Source of the DNA: Larix kaempferi
Taxonomy: Eukaryota; Streptophyta; Pinopsida; Pinales; Pinaceae
DNA: 64,000 nt
Assembly: GCA_027924585.1 (NCBI GenBank)
Contig: BSBM01001719.1
Span: forward strand, 12,729,001-12,793,000
Reading direction: 5' to 3'
Numbering within the stretch: the first letter of the stretch is position 1; each line of letters begins with the position of its first letter. Below, one piece after another: positions 1-10,562 of the stretch. The position numbers and the translations under genes were made by a program. The notes under the pieces were generated by a model. That model saw only the letters and a program-made list of their open reading frames with translations. It was not told the origin of the DNA and searched no databases.

Positions 1-435
1 TACCTTTTCCTAGTAGTTGATGATGTTGTTAGCCCCCTAGTGGTGTGAAGATGTCATCTAGGACCCATTATCCACTTGATGCAACATGCATGCATGATTT
101 TAGGGCCACCAAAGTCAATTCCCTACATCTTAGGATCTAACCCAGTGATTTGGTTCAATCCAACTGAGTTCCACATGAGTTCTTGACTCTAGTGGGGGGT
201 TTGAGCTCCGATTGCAACTAATTGTGATCCAATGCGCTCTCTCTATCCTATTTTGCATGCAAAACTCACAAATGCGCCCTCCTTGGTCAGTTAACTGACA
301 GTAGCTTTAGTTCACTGAGATTTGGTTGAGTTGGGTTGAGTTTGGAACTCTTAGAGCACTCTAATGGTGATAATTCCTATGCTAGACTGACTGGGATTGG
401 AATTCTCCTTGTATAATCAATTTCTCTCCATTGTA

Positions 436-846
436 TTATATCCTTTGAATATATTGATTAATGGATAATGACACACCTTTATGTGCACATCTCAGTTCCA
501 ATGCATGATTAATTTTACTGCTCATTTCACTGTAATTCAATTTTTTTGTTGATTCTTTCACTACGAGGTATTCTGAAGCTCTAAGATCTGTTGTGAATTT
601 CACAAAATCCTCAGAGAAGATTTCACCTAGTGACCAGATCACCCTCTCCTTGAATTGAATACGCAACCATAGAAGAAATGTGGCATCTGATTCTAAACTA
701 GGCCATGAAGTCTCTTCCAACCTGAGACAATAATCATACACCCACGACCACAACTCATTTATTCCACCCACACCACAGGATTTAGTCACAAACTCCATAG
801 CCAGCCAATGAATCATGTCAAGCAAGCTATGAAGAGCTAAGGGCAC
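436..846 (-). pseudogene. Unrecognised reading frame in repeat E, copy 1
   Basis: An open stretch of 136 codons on the minus strand; its first codon is GTG, so no real start is evident. I do not recognise the family. The product would be Trp- and Leu-rich, with GGINELWSWVYDYCL near residues 28-42 and a lysine/serine-rich C-terminal third. In the other E copy (around 41100-41317) the frame extends upstream, so this is probably the end of a longer decayed protein or exon. Against the copy at 2002-2412 there are 13 base differences, about eight of them amino-acid changing. That ratio gives no sign of selection on the protein. Most likely a repeat-borne relic. Confidence 0.35.
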
Positions 847-2001
847 ACAGAGAAATGATGGAATGCATGTGTTACTTAAATGGATAAATATATAGGGTCA
901 GTCAATATATTTCAAGGCCACGTGCCAATGTTCCCTCATGCATAAACCCCCAAGTTTTCTTTTTTTTGAAATTTCAATGTAAAATAAAATGCACCCTCCT
1001 TTAATGATGCTCAATGAGTGTTTTCTTAATCACAAATACAACATATAGAAACTATGGGATCCACTTTCTCAATGGGGTTTCATTGTTCTTCACCGAGACA
1101 CCTTTGTCAAGTTGGATGGATTCATTGGAGTTAGAGAAATCCCCTACACTGGAATGACCTCCATAAGCAAGCTCCTGAATAAGTGACTGGTGCAATTTGT
1201 CATCCAAGGCTAACTGGGCCAATTTACCCTCTTACAAATCCCCTTTTCTATCTAAACACGATGTTGTTCCTATAGATCCATTTGGAAACTAAATCACTCT
1301 AGCATCTGCTCAATATTGTCCAATTCCCCCCTGACTCAGTGCAACAACTTCCTTACACCGGTAATTTCCTCCACAATGCATCCTATTTATGATCCACTAC
1401 CCTAGTTTGTCTCCATACCTGCGACTGTGTAAGGGAGAAATAAAAGTGCCTTGTAACCTTCTCTTGACAATGTCACTGCACTCACCTTACTCCTACCACC
1501 CGTCATCCACCAAATGAAATCTGTTAGGATAATTAATAATCCAATCTTGTCCACCTTAGCATTATTTAACTTTTCCTAGTAGTTGATGATGTTGTTAGCC
1601 CCCTAGTGGTGTGAAGATGTCATCTAGGACCCATTATCCACTTGATGCAACATGCATGCATGATTTTAGGACCACCAAAGTCAATTCCCTACATTTTAGG
1701 ATCTAACCCAGTGATTTGGTTCAATCCAACTGAGTTCCACATGAGTTCTTGACTCTAGTGGGGGGTTTGAGCTCCGATTGCAACTAATTGTGATCCAATG
1801 CGCTCTCTCTATCCTATTTTGCATGCAAAACTCACAAATGCACCCTCCTTGGTCAGTTAACTGACAGTAGCTTTAGTTCACTGAGATTTGGTTGAGTTGA
1901 GTTGAGTTTGGAACTCTTAGAGCACTCTAATGGTGACAATTCCTATGCTAGACTAACTGGGATTCGAATTCTCCTTGTATAATTAATTTCTCTCCATTGT
2001 A

Positions 2002-2412
2002 TTATATCCTTTGAATATATTGATTAATGGATAATGACACACCTTTATGTGCACATCTCAGTTCCAATGCATGATTAATTTTACTGCTCATTTCACTGTA
2101 ATTCAATTTTTTTGTTGATTCTTTGACTACGAGGTATTCTGAAGCTCTAAGATCTGTTGTGAATTTCACAAAATCCTCAGAGAAGGTTTCACCAAGTGAC
2201 CAAATCACCCTCTCCATGAATTGAATACGCAACCATATAAGAAATGTGGCATTTGATTCTAAATTAGGCCATGAAGTCTCTTCCAACCTGAGACAATAAT
2301 CATACACCCACGGCCACAACTCATTTATCCCACCCACACCACAGGATTTAGTCACAAACTCCATAGCCAGCCAATTAACCATGTCAAGCAAGCTATGAAG
2401 AGCTAAGGGCAC
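2002..2412 (-). pseudogene. Unrecognised reading frame in repeat E, copy 2
   Basis: Tandem duplicate of the frame at 436-846, the same length (136 codons) and open throughout. Differences include Ile to Val and His to Asn near the start, Ser to Pro at the LWSW motif (here LWPW), Lys to Met and Ile to Thr. The lack of bias toward silent changes argues that both copies drift neutrally. The RNase H-like relic of the same repeat lies about 200 bp to the right, on the same strand. Function unknown. Confidence 0.35.
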
Positions 2413-2619
2413 ACAGAGAAATGATGGAATGCATGTGTTAATTAAATGGATAAATATATGGCATCAGTCAATATATTTCAAGGCCACGTGCCAATGTTCC
2501 CTCATGCATAAACCCCCAAGTTTTCTTTTTTTTTGAAATTTCAATGTAAAATAAAATGCACCCTCCTTTAATGATGCTCAATGAGTGTTTTCTTAATCAC
2601 AAATACAACATATAGAAAC

Positions 2620-3026
2620 TATGGGATCCACCTTCTCAATGGGGTTTCATTGTTCTTCACCGAGACACCTTTGTCAAGTTGGATGGATTCATTGGAAAGT
2701 TTATCAGCAAGACTGTTATTATGCCTTCAAATATGCCAAAAGGAATACTCAACAATGTTTTGAAAATTTTGAACAATTCTATCAAGAATACTATTTTGAA
2801 TCGTATGAGACTTGTTGAAATTACAATGATCCTGTCGGATGACATGAAGAGAACCCCCAAAGATATTGAGCTGAGATATATCCAAAGATGAAATGAGCTC
2901 AGATACAAGGTATAATGCATAAATATTGGCATAATTATCGGTAGTAATTCCTAGTCCTCAAGAGTATTGAGCCACTTCTTTTCCGCTAGGGTCAAAGACA
3001 ACCCCTCCCACACCTGCCACCCCTTT
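2620..3026 (-). pseudogene. RNase H-like (RVT_3 type) relic of repeat E
   Basis: Conceptual minus-strand translation from about 3026 down to a stop at 2620-2622 gives one frame with the layout of the plant RVT_3 RNase H domain: VGGVVFDPSGK, then the alpha-helix motif DNYANIYALYLVSEL, then LNIFGGSLHVI, then FWHI.RHNNSLADKLSNE. Two in-frame TGA codons interrupt it, after AQYS and after FWHI. Two catalytic acids look lost: the usual Glu of the helix is Asn here (Lys in other copies), and the usual Asp of FGDS is Gly. The Asp of the final ADKL motif remains. Such domains end plant LINE polyproteins and also occur alone. No reverse transcriptase is visible upstream, where the DNA is AT-rich. Confidence 0.6.
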
Positions 3027-3625
3027 TAAATTATTTTTTTATAAAATTATATTGGTTGAACTTATTCCACATGTCACGCTAGTGTTATGCAAATACATCT
3101 CCTTAAAATTGGGTTGTAGAATGCACCTAATCTCTTGGTGCAATAAATTTGATTGGAAACATAAAAAGCAAAACCAAAAACTCAATGACCATTCATATAC
3201 AAATAAAAAACTAGAACATGTATAGTCTACCCTACTTTAAGGAAGTTCTAGTAAATGTGCATAAAAATTAAACATGTAGTCGTTGTCAACACAATGAAGT
3301 GTGAAGCACGTGTGAAATGCTTGTTCACATTATTTTGATAGATGTGTTACAAGGCAAGTTACGTAAATGGGAGAAATTATCAAATATGAAGGGTTAGTGC
3401 TGATTTCAATTTGAAGAGTATATAATCGTTAAACCCTTCCATGATGATAGGCTGCAAAAGTAGTTGTACTCCAATTTATAAAAAGTTGTTTCTATTCATT
3501 GTAGAAAATGCTTGAGGAATAGGAATTAAATATTTTATGGAAGAAGATATATTAAGAATTTGAAATAAAAAAACATAGACCTGAGTTATTATGCTAACTT
3601 TTGACCATTCCAAGTATAAGAATAG
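3027..3625. repeat. Right part of repeat E up to the D insertion site
   Basis: AT-rich non-coding DNA repeated with small differences at 11884-12487, 13405-13770 and 41758-42354. It ends in aatag (3621-3625), which directly precedes the TG of a D-type LTR. In the copy at 42354-42358 the same aatag is followed by ttcatc instead of an LTR, so that copy is an unoccupied site. No gene or RNA is seen here. Confidence 0.8.
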
Positions 3626-3962
3626 TGTTAAATATATATAATATCAGGAGACATTCTCCAAACCAATCGTGTACATCCAATATTGATCCTCCTATATAGA
3701 GGTGAGCACTTTGATTGCCTTCAGTGTAAAGTTTATTCCATCCATATAGAGGTAATTGATCAAAGTAGTGATGTTGTAAAGTCTTGTTAGACAAGGCTCC
3801 GGAATTGTGTGTGTCAAGTCATGATTCTCATGTGAACCTTCTGTATAAGGTATCCATGGGATGGACCTCCCATATAGAGGTGGACCTTCCATATAAAGGT
3901 CATGCTTTACTTGCTAAAAGCATTTAATCTTGTGTGATGTATTATTAACCATCATCACTAGT
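3626..3962 (+). repeat. Copia D LTR, copy 1, left piece
   Basis: Starts TGTTAAATATATA directly after aatag and matches the 3' LTR of element D at 46804-47049 plus 55804 onward, as well as the copy at 12488. It is split by element B at 3963, whose target duplication is ctagt (3958-3962 and 11209-11213). The remainder resumes at 11214. Together the two pieces give about the first 790 bp of an LTR that is about 1,450 bp where complete. Confidence 0.85.
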
Positions 3963-4608
3963 TGTTGATGTATATGTAACTTCGGAATGTATTTCACATA
4001 TATGTATATTGTATTCCTATAGAGATGGTATTATTCCTCTATAAGGAAGTGTCGTTATTTATATTGTAAGTGTCGTAACTTATACTTGATGGGTTATTAG
4101 ACCACCTTGTTTGGGGTCGGCCCTGTATAAGTCATGTGGGTCAAAGGGTTATTAGACCACCCTATTGGGGGTCGGCCATGTGGGTCAAAGGGTTAATAGA
4201 CCACCCTATTGGGGGTTGGCCCAGTCAGCATTATGTTATGTGGTTAAGTTCGAGCCTAAATGAGTTAGGTAAAAAGGCAAGTCAAGTCAAGTATAAATAG
4301 AGTGTGGGAGGCACTCTATTTACTCACTCACTTCTCACACATGCACTCAAGGAGGAGTGGCGCACTTATGGAGGAGGAGGATCTGCTACTAGGTTATATC
4401 TCTCATGGTTGGTTGTATCATTGCTCTATCTATCTCTGAGGAAGTTATTGGGGTTTTTCACCTTTATGGTTTTCCCCAAGTAAATCTTTGTGTCTCTTGT
4501 GTGCTTGCATTATTGTCTCCATGATTGATATGCTATAGATATGCTGTACATGTTGTTCTCTCAGTTAAGATCCTAGATCAGATTGAAGTAAATTCTGAAA
4601 ATTTAACA
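3963..4608 (+). repeat. 5' LTR of element B
   Basis: 646 bp, from TGTTGATGTATATG to AAATTTAACA. It carries an internal short tandem repeat at about 4091-4215, in which a unit beginning gggttattagaccacc occurs three times at spacings of about 55 and 44 bp. A TATA box follows at 4292-4299. Same length as the 3' LTR. Confidence 0.95.
4292..4299 (+). promoter_or_regulatory. TATA box in 5' LTR of B
   Basis: TATAAATA about 330 bp into the LTR, after a GTCAAGTCAA duplication and before a short leader. Its position fits the U3/R boundary of a copia LTR. The 3' LTR has the identical motif at 10892-10899. Confidence 0.65.
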
Positions 4609-4620
4609 TGGTATCAGAGC
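4609..4620 (+). other. Primer binding site of B (tRNA-iMet type)
   Basis: TGGTATCAGAGC starts directly after the LTR. This is the usual plant initiator-tRNA-Met primer complement and fixes the plus orientation of the element. Confidence 0.9.
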
Positions 4621-4968
4621 TAGCCTGAAAGAAGGCATGATATGGCATGTATGACACTTGTTGCACTTACGATGCTAGGGCTTGATATAGCAAAAACCAG
4701 TCATCGTAGCACTTTCGCTATAAATCCGTTTTGGAGAAGTTTTCGGATCTGAAATTGTTACAGGATGAAGATTAAATCTCCAGGTACCTTGTGTCCAAAG
4801 GAAAACCTCTAATTCATTTTACTTTGTGATTTATGATCTGTACAATATAGGGTTTCCGCCTCTTCCAGATCTGAGTCAAAATCAGGTGACCTTGGGAAAA
4901 AGGTCATAACCTGGGCTAGGAAGCTCCAAATGAAATTCCGTAAAACGTGATAGGTAGTACACAGACTT

Positions 4969-5360
4969 TACTATCTCAAGAAACTTTTTCAGAGACTGAA
5001 GTTGAACCAGTGACACGTGGAAATCCGTACAAGTTCGCTCTCCTGTATTATCCCATAAACAGGTCACATTGCGACACTTGGCATAACTCTCTCTCAGAGA
5101 ATCCAATTGAGGTAAGACCTGTCAGGATGGAAAGATAATAGGCCTAGATATCTCAAGAAACGTTTTCAGATGCCGAAGTTGAAACAGTGACATGTGGCAC
5201 GCCGTACAAGTTTGCTCTCCTGTATTATCCCAAAACAGGTCATGTTGCGACATTTGGCATAACTCTCTCTCAGAGAATCCAATTGAGGTCAGACCTATCA
5301 GGATGGAAAGGTAACAGGTCAGGTTATCTCAGGAAACTTTTTCAGACCCTGTGGATCAAA
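4969..5360 (+). repeat. 176-bp tandem duplication in B leader
   Basis: A unit beginning tatctcaagaaac, containing gtacaagttcgctctcctg and ending gacctgtcaggatggaaag, occurs at 4969-5145 and again at 5146-5321. A third partial start (tatctcaggaaac) lies at about 5322. The spacing is 176 bp. The copies differ at about 10% of positions, so the duplication is older than the insertion measured by the LTRs. Confidence 0.8.
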
Positions 5361-5434
5361 AAGTTCAGAGTTACACCAGAAACAATCAGGTACATATTTC
5401 TGTCAAAACATAATTATTTTTGAGTACCTTCATT

Positions 5435-5755
5435 CATGGCTTCTGAAATTTAGGGCTTTGGAGAAAGTTGGAATTTTTTTAATCGGAGACCACGGTTGAA
5501 TGCTACTTATCAAAATAAAAATTTAGAGATCAAGATCAGAATTTTTGGTTGGGAAGAAGGCCGGGCTTGATCAAACCCTAGTTCAGGACTTTGATAAGAA
5601 AAGTGGAAAATTAGGGCTTTTGTAAAAATGGGAATTTTTTAAATCTATGACCACGGCTGGAAGCTCCTCAGAAAAATAGAAGCTTAGAGCTTTAGATCAA
5701 ACCTTTTGATTGGGCAGAAGAGTGGGCTTCATCAAACCCCAGTTCAGGGTCACGT
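5435..5755 (+). repeat. Diverged about 165-bp direct repeat in B leader
   Basis: The segment from about 5445 (aaatttagggctttgg, then gaccacggttg, then gggcttgatcaaaccc) recurs from about 5608 (aaattagggcttttg, then gaccacggctgg, then gggcttcatcaaacccc). The copies are clearly diverged. No coding role seen. Confidence 0.65.
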
Positions 5756-7560
5756 CCAGTGAATCCGAAAGTTTCAAAGGCAAAATTGAGGAGTGAAACT
5801 TTGCAGTTTTCAAATTCTGAATATACCAGTTTGATCAGCTCATCAAGGCGCATATTTCTATCCTTTCGAAAGTTTGAATTTTTGGGGTTTCTCTGACAAA
5901 CCCATATCCAGATCCAGGTCCAGTTCTTGCAAATCAAGTGGATAGGGTTAATCCTAGAAGAAGATGGATTGGTCACCTGCATAAGTGAAGAAGTTCCTGT
6001 TTCAGAGGGAGATGAGGCTAAGGCCTTACATAAGAAGAATACAAGCGATCTCGACAGGTATGAATCATCGAGGTATGTTTTGAGATCTGTTCATGATTAA
6101 GTTTATGGTATGTTTGTCTTCATGTTATTACGGTTAGTACAATCTTGATTTTAGACTTGTCATATCACCTTAATAAAACTATGAATGCACAATAGAAAAT
6201 ATTCATTGATTAGGGTGTTGACACTTATGATTGTACTAATGCATTATGGTGTTGTATGAGGTTTATATTGTCTACTAACATGAAAGGTACACCAAGAAAG
6301 ACAAATCATGTTCTGGTCCAAGAACATATGGTCATGATAACATGAGGACAAAGATTCATCCATTGTCATGGATCTCATAGAAGATCCATTTACGAGGTAT
6401 GTATAACTTGGTTTTGTAATGGTTAACATATGAGACATGCAGGTTACTAGCACAAGTCACTGAAGAGAACCAAAAGACATTATGCGGGTATGTTAGACAT
6501 AAACTAGCTAGCATGCTAATCCAGGTATGTTTTTCCTATATCAAGCTAGAATCCTACCTTGGTTTAGGATCTTACACTGTTGTGTTGTTGATAATGATTA
6601 TTCATGAAGGTATAGGTTTGAATAATCACAGGTTTTATGCATATTATATCTCTTATCTTGATTGATGATTCAACTAACCTGAAGAGTCATAGGTTTGAGT
6701 AATTACAGGTTTAGACATGTTATGCTTCTTATGATTTGACTAACCATAAGAATCCCACATAAACCTTGAATGCTGATGCTTATTATTTCTGTTTGAAATG
6801 ATCATGACTATACATGCTTGAGATTATTGTGTTTTAATAGTATACTAATGAATGCATGATTTTATATGAGACCACAAGGATAACACAATCATGATACTAA
6901 TAAGCATGCATAGGAACCAAGGATGAATATGAGTTCAAGAACAGGTAATACAGGAAGCAAAGATCAAGAGGGAGCACACTCCAGTTGTTCCTGCAAGAAA
7001 GCAAAGGAACACACTTCAATAGTTTCTGCAAGGATGCAGATATTCAGAGGGAGTTGACCATCTTTCCACAACAGAAAGGTGTAGAAGAAGCTACTTCAGA
7101 TTAGGACTTCAGCAACTCCTGTAAGGAAGTAAAGACTCAGAGGGAGTCCACCCAACGAACAAACAAAGATAAGTATTTTAATTTCTTGCATTTTTGTTTT
7201 TGTTCAATGATGTATATGCTCATGTTCCTAGACTTAGGATATGTATTGTGCATATTAGAATAGTTACATTGATGAACAGTATATTACTAATATACATGGG
7301 TAAGTGGTCTATGGCACTGTACAACATTCCATTGCTACTTATCTAGAATGAAACCTCTTTGCTGACATGTTGGGAGTTGTGCACACTCTGAACAATGTTC
7401 TGGTAGAGATTGGAAGGCATTTAGAAAGTTACGGAATATGGATAAATGTTGTATTGAAGCATTGGCTAAGATAATTGCATGAATGTATGACATATTTATT
7501 TATGTGTAAGAATTTGTTTTGAAAATTATGAGATGTTTCTAATCATGCAATTTAACCTAT

Positions 7561-8099
7561 TTTGTAGGAAAGACCGTATATCTTCACCTACAAAAGGACT
7601 ACAACATTTGTTCCAGCAACAAAGATATCTATTGAAGATATTGAAGTTCCTAGGATCTGGGATGAAGAAATGGAATGCCATGATCCGTCGATCATGAAGA
7701 ATGATGTTTGGGTTGCAGTCCCAAGACGTGAAGGGAAGTTTGTTATGACTTCCAAATGGAACTATCAGATCAAGCATGTTGCAGATGGCAGCATTGAGAA
7801 ATACAAAAGTGATGAAATAGAAGATGCACCAGATGGATTTCAAGACAGCATGGTGTAGTCATATATGTGTGCAGAACTTGATATGGTAGGATAGACAGCT
7901 TTCTATCCAGCTTGGGCTTTACCAAGAATAAAGCGGATTCCAACCTTTTCTACAAGGTTGAGGAAGGAAATCCAGCGATACTACTATTTGGATGACTTGT
8001 TTTATCAGGTGAGGATAGATTGATTGTCGACACACAGCGGAAGCTTGCTGCCGAGTTCGAGTTGAGGAACTTGGGGATGATGCACTATTTGTTTTTGGC
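7561..8099 (+). pseudogene. Truncated copia reverse transcriptase of B
   Basis: The N-terminal RT segment at 7670-7858 shows KNDVWVAVPR, SKWNYQIKH and DGSIEKYK, the family's conserved start. It then jumps by deletion to a late RT segment. In the second part (about 7900-8099) the translation reads SLGFTKNKADSNLFY, then a broken catalytic loop, then GEDRLIVDTQRKLAAEF and RNLGMMHYLF. The YVDDL-type loop is destroyed by a small deletion that leaves a TGA near 7994. Most of the fingers and palm is missing, so no polymerase activity is expected. Continues into the RNase H portion downstream. Confidence 0.85.
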
Positions 8100-8945
8100 A
8101 TGGAGGTGTGGCAGAGTGATGGAATCTTCCTTCGACAAGGGAAGTCTGCTGTAGAGATCCTGAAGAGGTTCGGGATGATGGATTGCAAGGCCATGGCTAC
8201 ACCTATGGCATCAAATCTGAAGCTTCTATGTGATGCTTCATCTGAGCCGGTTGATGTCTCTTTGTATCGTCAGATGATTGGGTCCTTGATGTACCTGACG
8301 AACACGAGACCAGACATTTGCTTTGCTGTGAACACATTGAGCTAGTTCCTGACGGATTCGAGGAGTGTTCACCTGGTTGTTGTAAAGCATGTTCTGAGGT
8401 ACCTGAAGGGTACAGTGGATTATGGGCTCAAGTATGAGGCGAATCAAAAGTTTAACCTGCAGGGTTATGTTGATTCAGATTGGGCTGGCAGTGTTGCAGA
8501 CAGGAAGAGCACATCTGGGTGTTGCTTCAGTATGGGATCAGGTGTGATCTCTTGGTTTAGCAGGAAGCAGTCCTTCATAGCACTAAGTACAGCTGAGGCT
8601 GAGTATGTTGCAGCATGTTCAGCTAGTTGTGAGGCAGTATGGCTACAGAAGCTACTGTCTAAGTTATTTGATCTCCCGTTGGATGCTACTGGTATCTTCT
8701 GTGATAACCAGAGTTGTGTGAAGTTGTCTGAGAACCCAGTGTTTCATGACAGGTCGAAACACATAGAGATCAAATATCACTATATCAGGGATATGGTGCA
8801 GAGAGGAGCTGTGAAGCTCCTGTATGTTGTGACGGACGAGCAGATTGCATATGTGCTGACGAAGCCACTAGCCAGGGTGAAGTTCGACTACTTCAGAGAG
8901 AGGCTTGGCGTGCTTCAGATCGAGGATACTTCGAGGAAGAAGTGA
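8100..8945 (+). pseudogene. Copia RT tail and RNase H domain of B
   Basis: 8100-8345 encodes the RT connection, with QGKSAVEILKRFGM, ATPMASNL and LYRQMIGSLMYLTNTRPDI. A TAG at 8343-8345 follows NTLS, where copia proteins usually have SQF. The frame continues at 8415-8945 as a largely intact Ty1-type RNase H: YVDSDWAGSVADRKSTSG, SRKQSFIALSTAEAEYVA, FCDNQSC, HIEIKYHYIRDMV and DVLTKPL-like VLTKPLARVKF. The catalytic Asp, Glu and Asp positions are present. The stop at 8943-8945 is the natural end of the polyprotein. A single CAG-to-TAG change may explain the internal stop. Confidence 0.9.
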
Positions 8946-9039
8946 TGGACACATTTGTTGAAGCCATTCCAAGCATGTTGGAAGGGGGATCCTTCACATG
9001 GTTTTGGATGTAAGCGCTGGATGATGAGCATCAGGATGA

Positions 9040-9480
9040 TGTTCTGGTTTCTGCTTAGATATGATCAGTTGGATCATTATATGTATGTATGTATGCATCA
9101 TGTTGGATGCTGGATATGATCAGTTGGATCATTTATATGTTTGAACGCATCATGTTGGATGCTGATGGATACATTGTGTGGATCATGTATCTTTGTATGA
9201 TCAGGTAGATCATGGATGCTGATGGATACATTGTGTGGATCATGTATCTTTGTATGATCAGGTAGATCATGTATGTTGATGGATACATTGTGTGGATCAG
9301 GTAGATCATGTATGTTGATGGATACATTGTGTGGATCATGTATCTTTGTATGATCAGGTAGATCATGTATGTTGATGGATACATCGTGTGGATCATGTAT
9401 CTTTGTATGATCAGATAGATCATGTATGCTGATGGATACATTGTGTGGATCATGTACCTATGTATGTATCAGGTGGATAC
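9040..9480 (+). repeat. 57-bp minisatellite in 3' region of B
   Basis: Six tandem units starting gctgatggatacattgtg or gttgatggatacattgtg at about 9161, 9218, 9275, 9314, 9372 and 9430. The period is 57-58 bp except for one shortened unit of about 40 bp. The 57-bp unit is a multiple of three, so it produces spurious repetitive peptides on the minus strand. It lies between the polymerase stop and the purine tract. Confidence 0.9.
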
Positions 9481-9654
9481 CTGGTGTGCATCAGATGGAT
9501 GCATTGTATGATCAAGATGATCGTGGATGACGAGCTTCTCCAGATGACATGCAGCAGGATGTTGCAGTGATGATGATCAGGATGATCATGTGTACATCAG
9601 GATGATGTTTGATGAGTATCAGATGATACTTTGTGGCCGTGGATCAGGTTGTGC

Positions 9655-10310
9655 AGGTAAGCATGTAATTTGTGCCCTGGGAGATTTGCAGATGGTCTTT
9701 CGAGGTTTTGCCTATGGCATGTAATTCGGTGCCCTGGGACATTTGGCAAATGCTCTTGCGAGGTTTTGCTTGGGAGGACATGTAATTTGTGCCCTGGGAG
9801 ATCTGCAGATAGTCTTTCGAGGTTTTGCCTATGGCATGTAATTCGGTGCCCTGGGATATCTGGCAGATGCTCTTGCGAGGTTTTGTCCTATGGCATGTAA
9901 TTTGCTCCTGGGAGATCTGGACAGGATGAAAAAGGCCTCAGATGCTTCAGCCAGGTTTTTCCATGACCACATGTAATTTGCTCCTGGGAGATCTGGACAG
10001 GATGAAAAAGGCCTCAGATGCTTTAGCCAGGTTTTGTGGTGAACCACATGTAATGTGCTCCTGGGAGATCCAACAGGTAGAGTTGTGTGCTCGTAACAGC
10101 CTGGGATGCTTCAGCCAGGTTTTGTGGTGAGATCACATGTAATGTGCTCCTGGGAGATCCGACAGGTAGAGCCGCGTGCTCGTAATAGCCTGGGATGCTT
10201 CAGCCAGGTTTTGTGATGGGTCACATGTAATGTGCTCCTGGGAGATCCTACAGGTAGAGCTGTGTGCTCGTAATAGCCTGGGATGCTGTAGCCAGGTTTT
10301 GTGACGCACG
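9655..10310 (+). repeat. Second minisatellite in 3' region of B, evolving unit
   Basis: Nine units each begin catgtaat(t/g)tg or catgtaattcgg, contain ccctgggagat or ctcctgggagat, and end with aggttttg. They start at about 9662, 9718, 9779, 9834, 9893, 9969, 10045, 10135 and 10223. Unit length grows in steps from about 57 to 76 to 89 bp as extra sequence (gacaggtagag...cctgggatgcttcagc) is added. This gives a record of nested expansion. No coding function. Confidence 0.88.
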
Positions 10311-10553
10311 TAATAAGTCCTGAGGATTCCACAGTATGGCAAGTGATGATGAAGACCTGCAGGTGGTGGGCCTACATCCAGTATGAAAAAGGACTGGCTC
10401 TGTAGAACTTCCTATGACGAGTAGATTTAGAGATTGATTGAGATAGCAACAGTAGTGACGATGATGATGACTCGATGACGATTATCTAGTGACGATGATC
10501 CAGAGAAAATGACTTGTGCTAGAAGAACTGTGCTGAGAAATACCTTCCTAGTT

Positions 10554-10562
10554 AAGAGGGAG
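10554..10562 (+). other. Polypurine tract of B
   Basis: AAGAGGGAG sits immediately before the TG of the 3' LTR, the expected plus-strand primer. Confidence 0.8.

Larger units (their letters stand above)
1..2701. repeat. 1,566-bp tandem duplication of repeat family E
   Basis: Positions 1-1135 and 1567-2701 are near-identical direct copies offset by exactly 1,566 bp. The segment 1136-1566 between them is the upstream part of the same repeat, as shown by the second copy at 36871-37063 plus 40047-40290. The window therefore opens inside one duplicated unit. The junction near 1135 carries a short shared string (ttgga) with the upstream part, which fits end joining or slippage. By eye there are 13 substitutions in the 411 bp of the embedded reading frame, about 3% divergence. 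The outer start of the first unit lies before the window. Confidence 0.9.
4621..7560 (+). other. Long leader of element B without recognised gag
   Basis: About 2.9 kb between the primer site and the first polymerase codons. No open frame with gag, zinc-knuckle, protease or integrase motifs is seen. It contains two internal duplications (listed separately), many splice-donor-like AGGTATG strings (for example around 6057, 6070, 6395 and 6523) and an acceptor-like TTTTGTAGG just before the RT fragment at 7560-7568. Whether it is spliced cannot be judged from sequence alone. Confidence 0.6.

Noticed and set aside
9133-9453. 106-codon minus-strand frame with repeated MIHTMYPST peptides
   Set aside because: It is a by-product of the 57-bp minisatellite, whose unit is a multiple of three; no start context or homology.
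9829-10342. Overlapping small frames in both strands
   Set aside because: Shadows of the second minisatellite; they shift frame as unit length changes.
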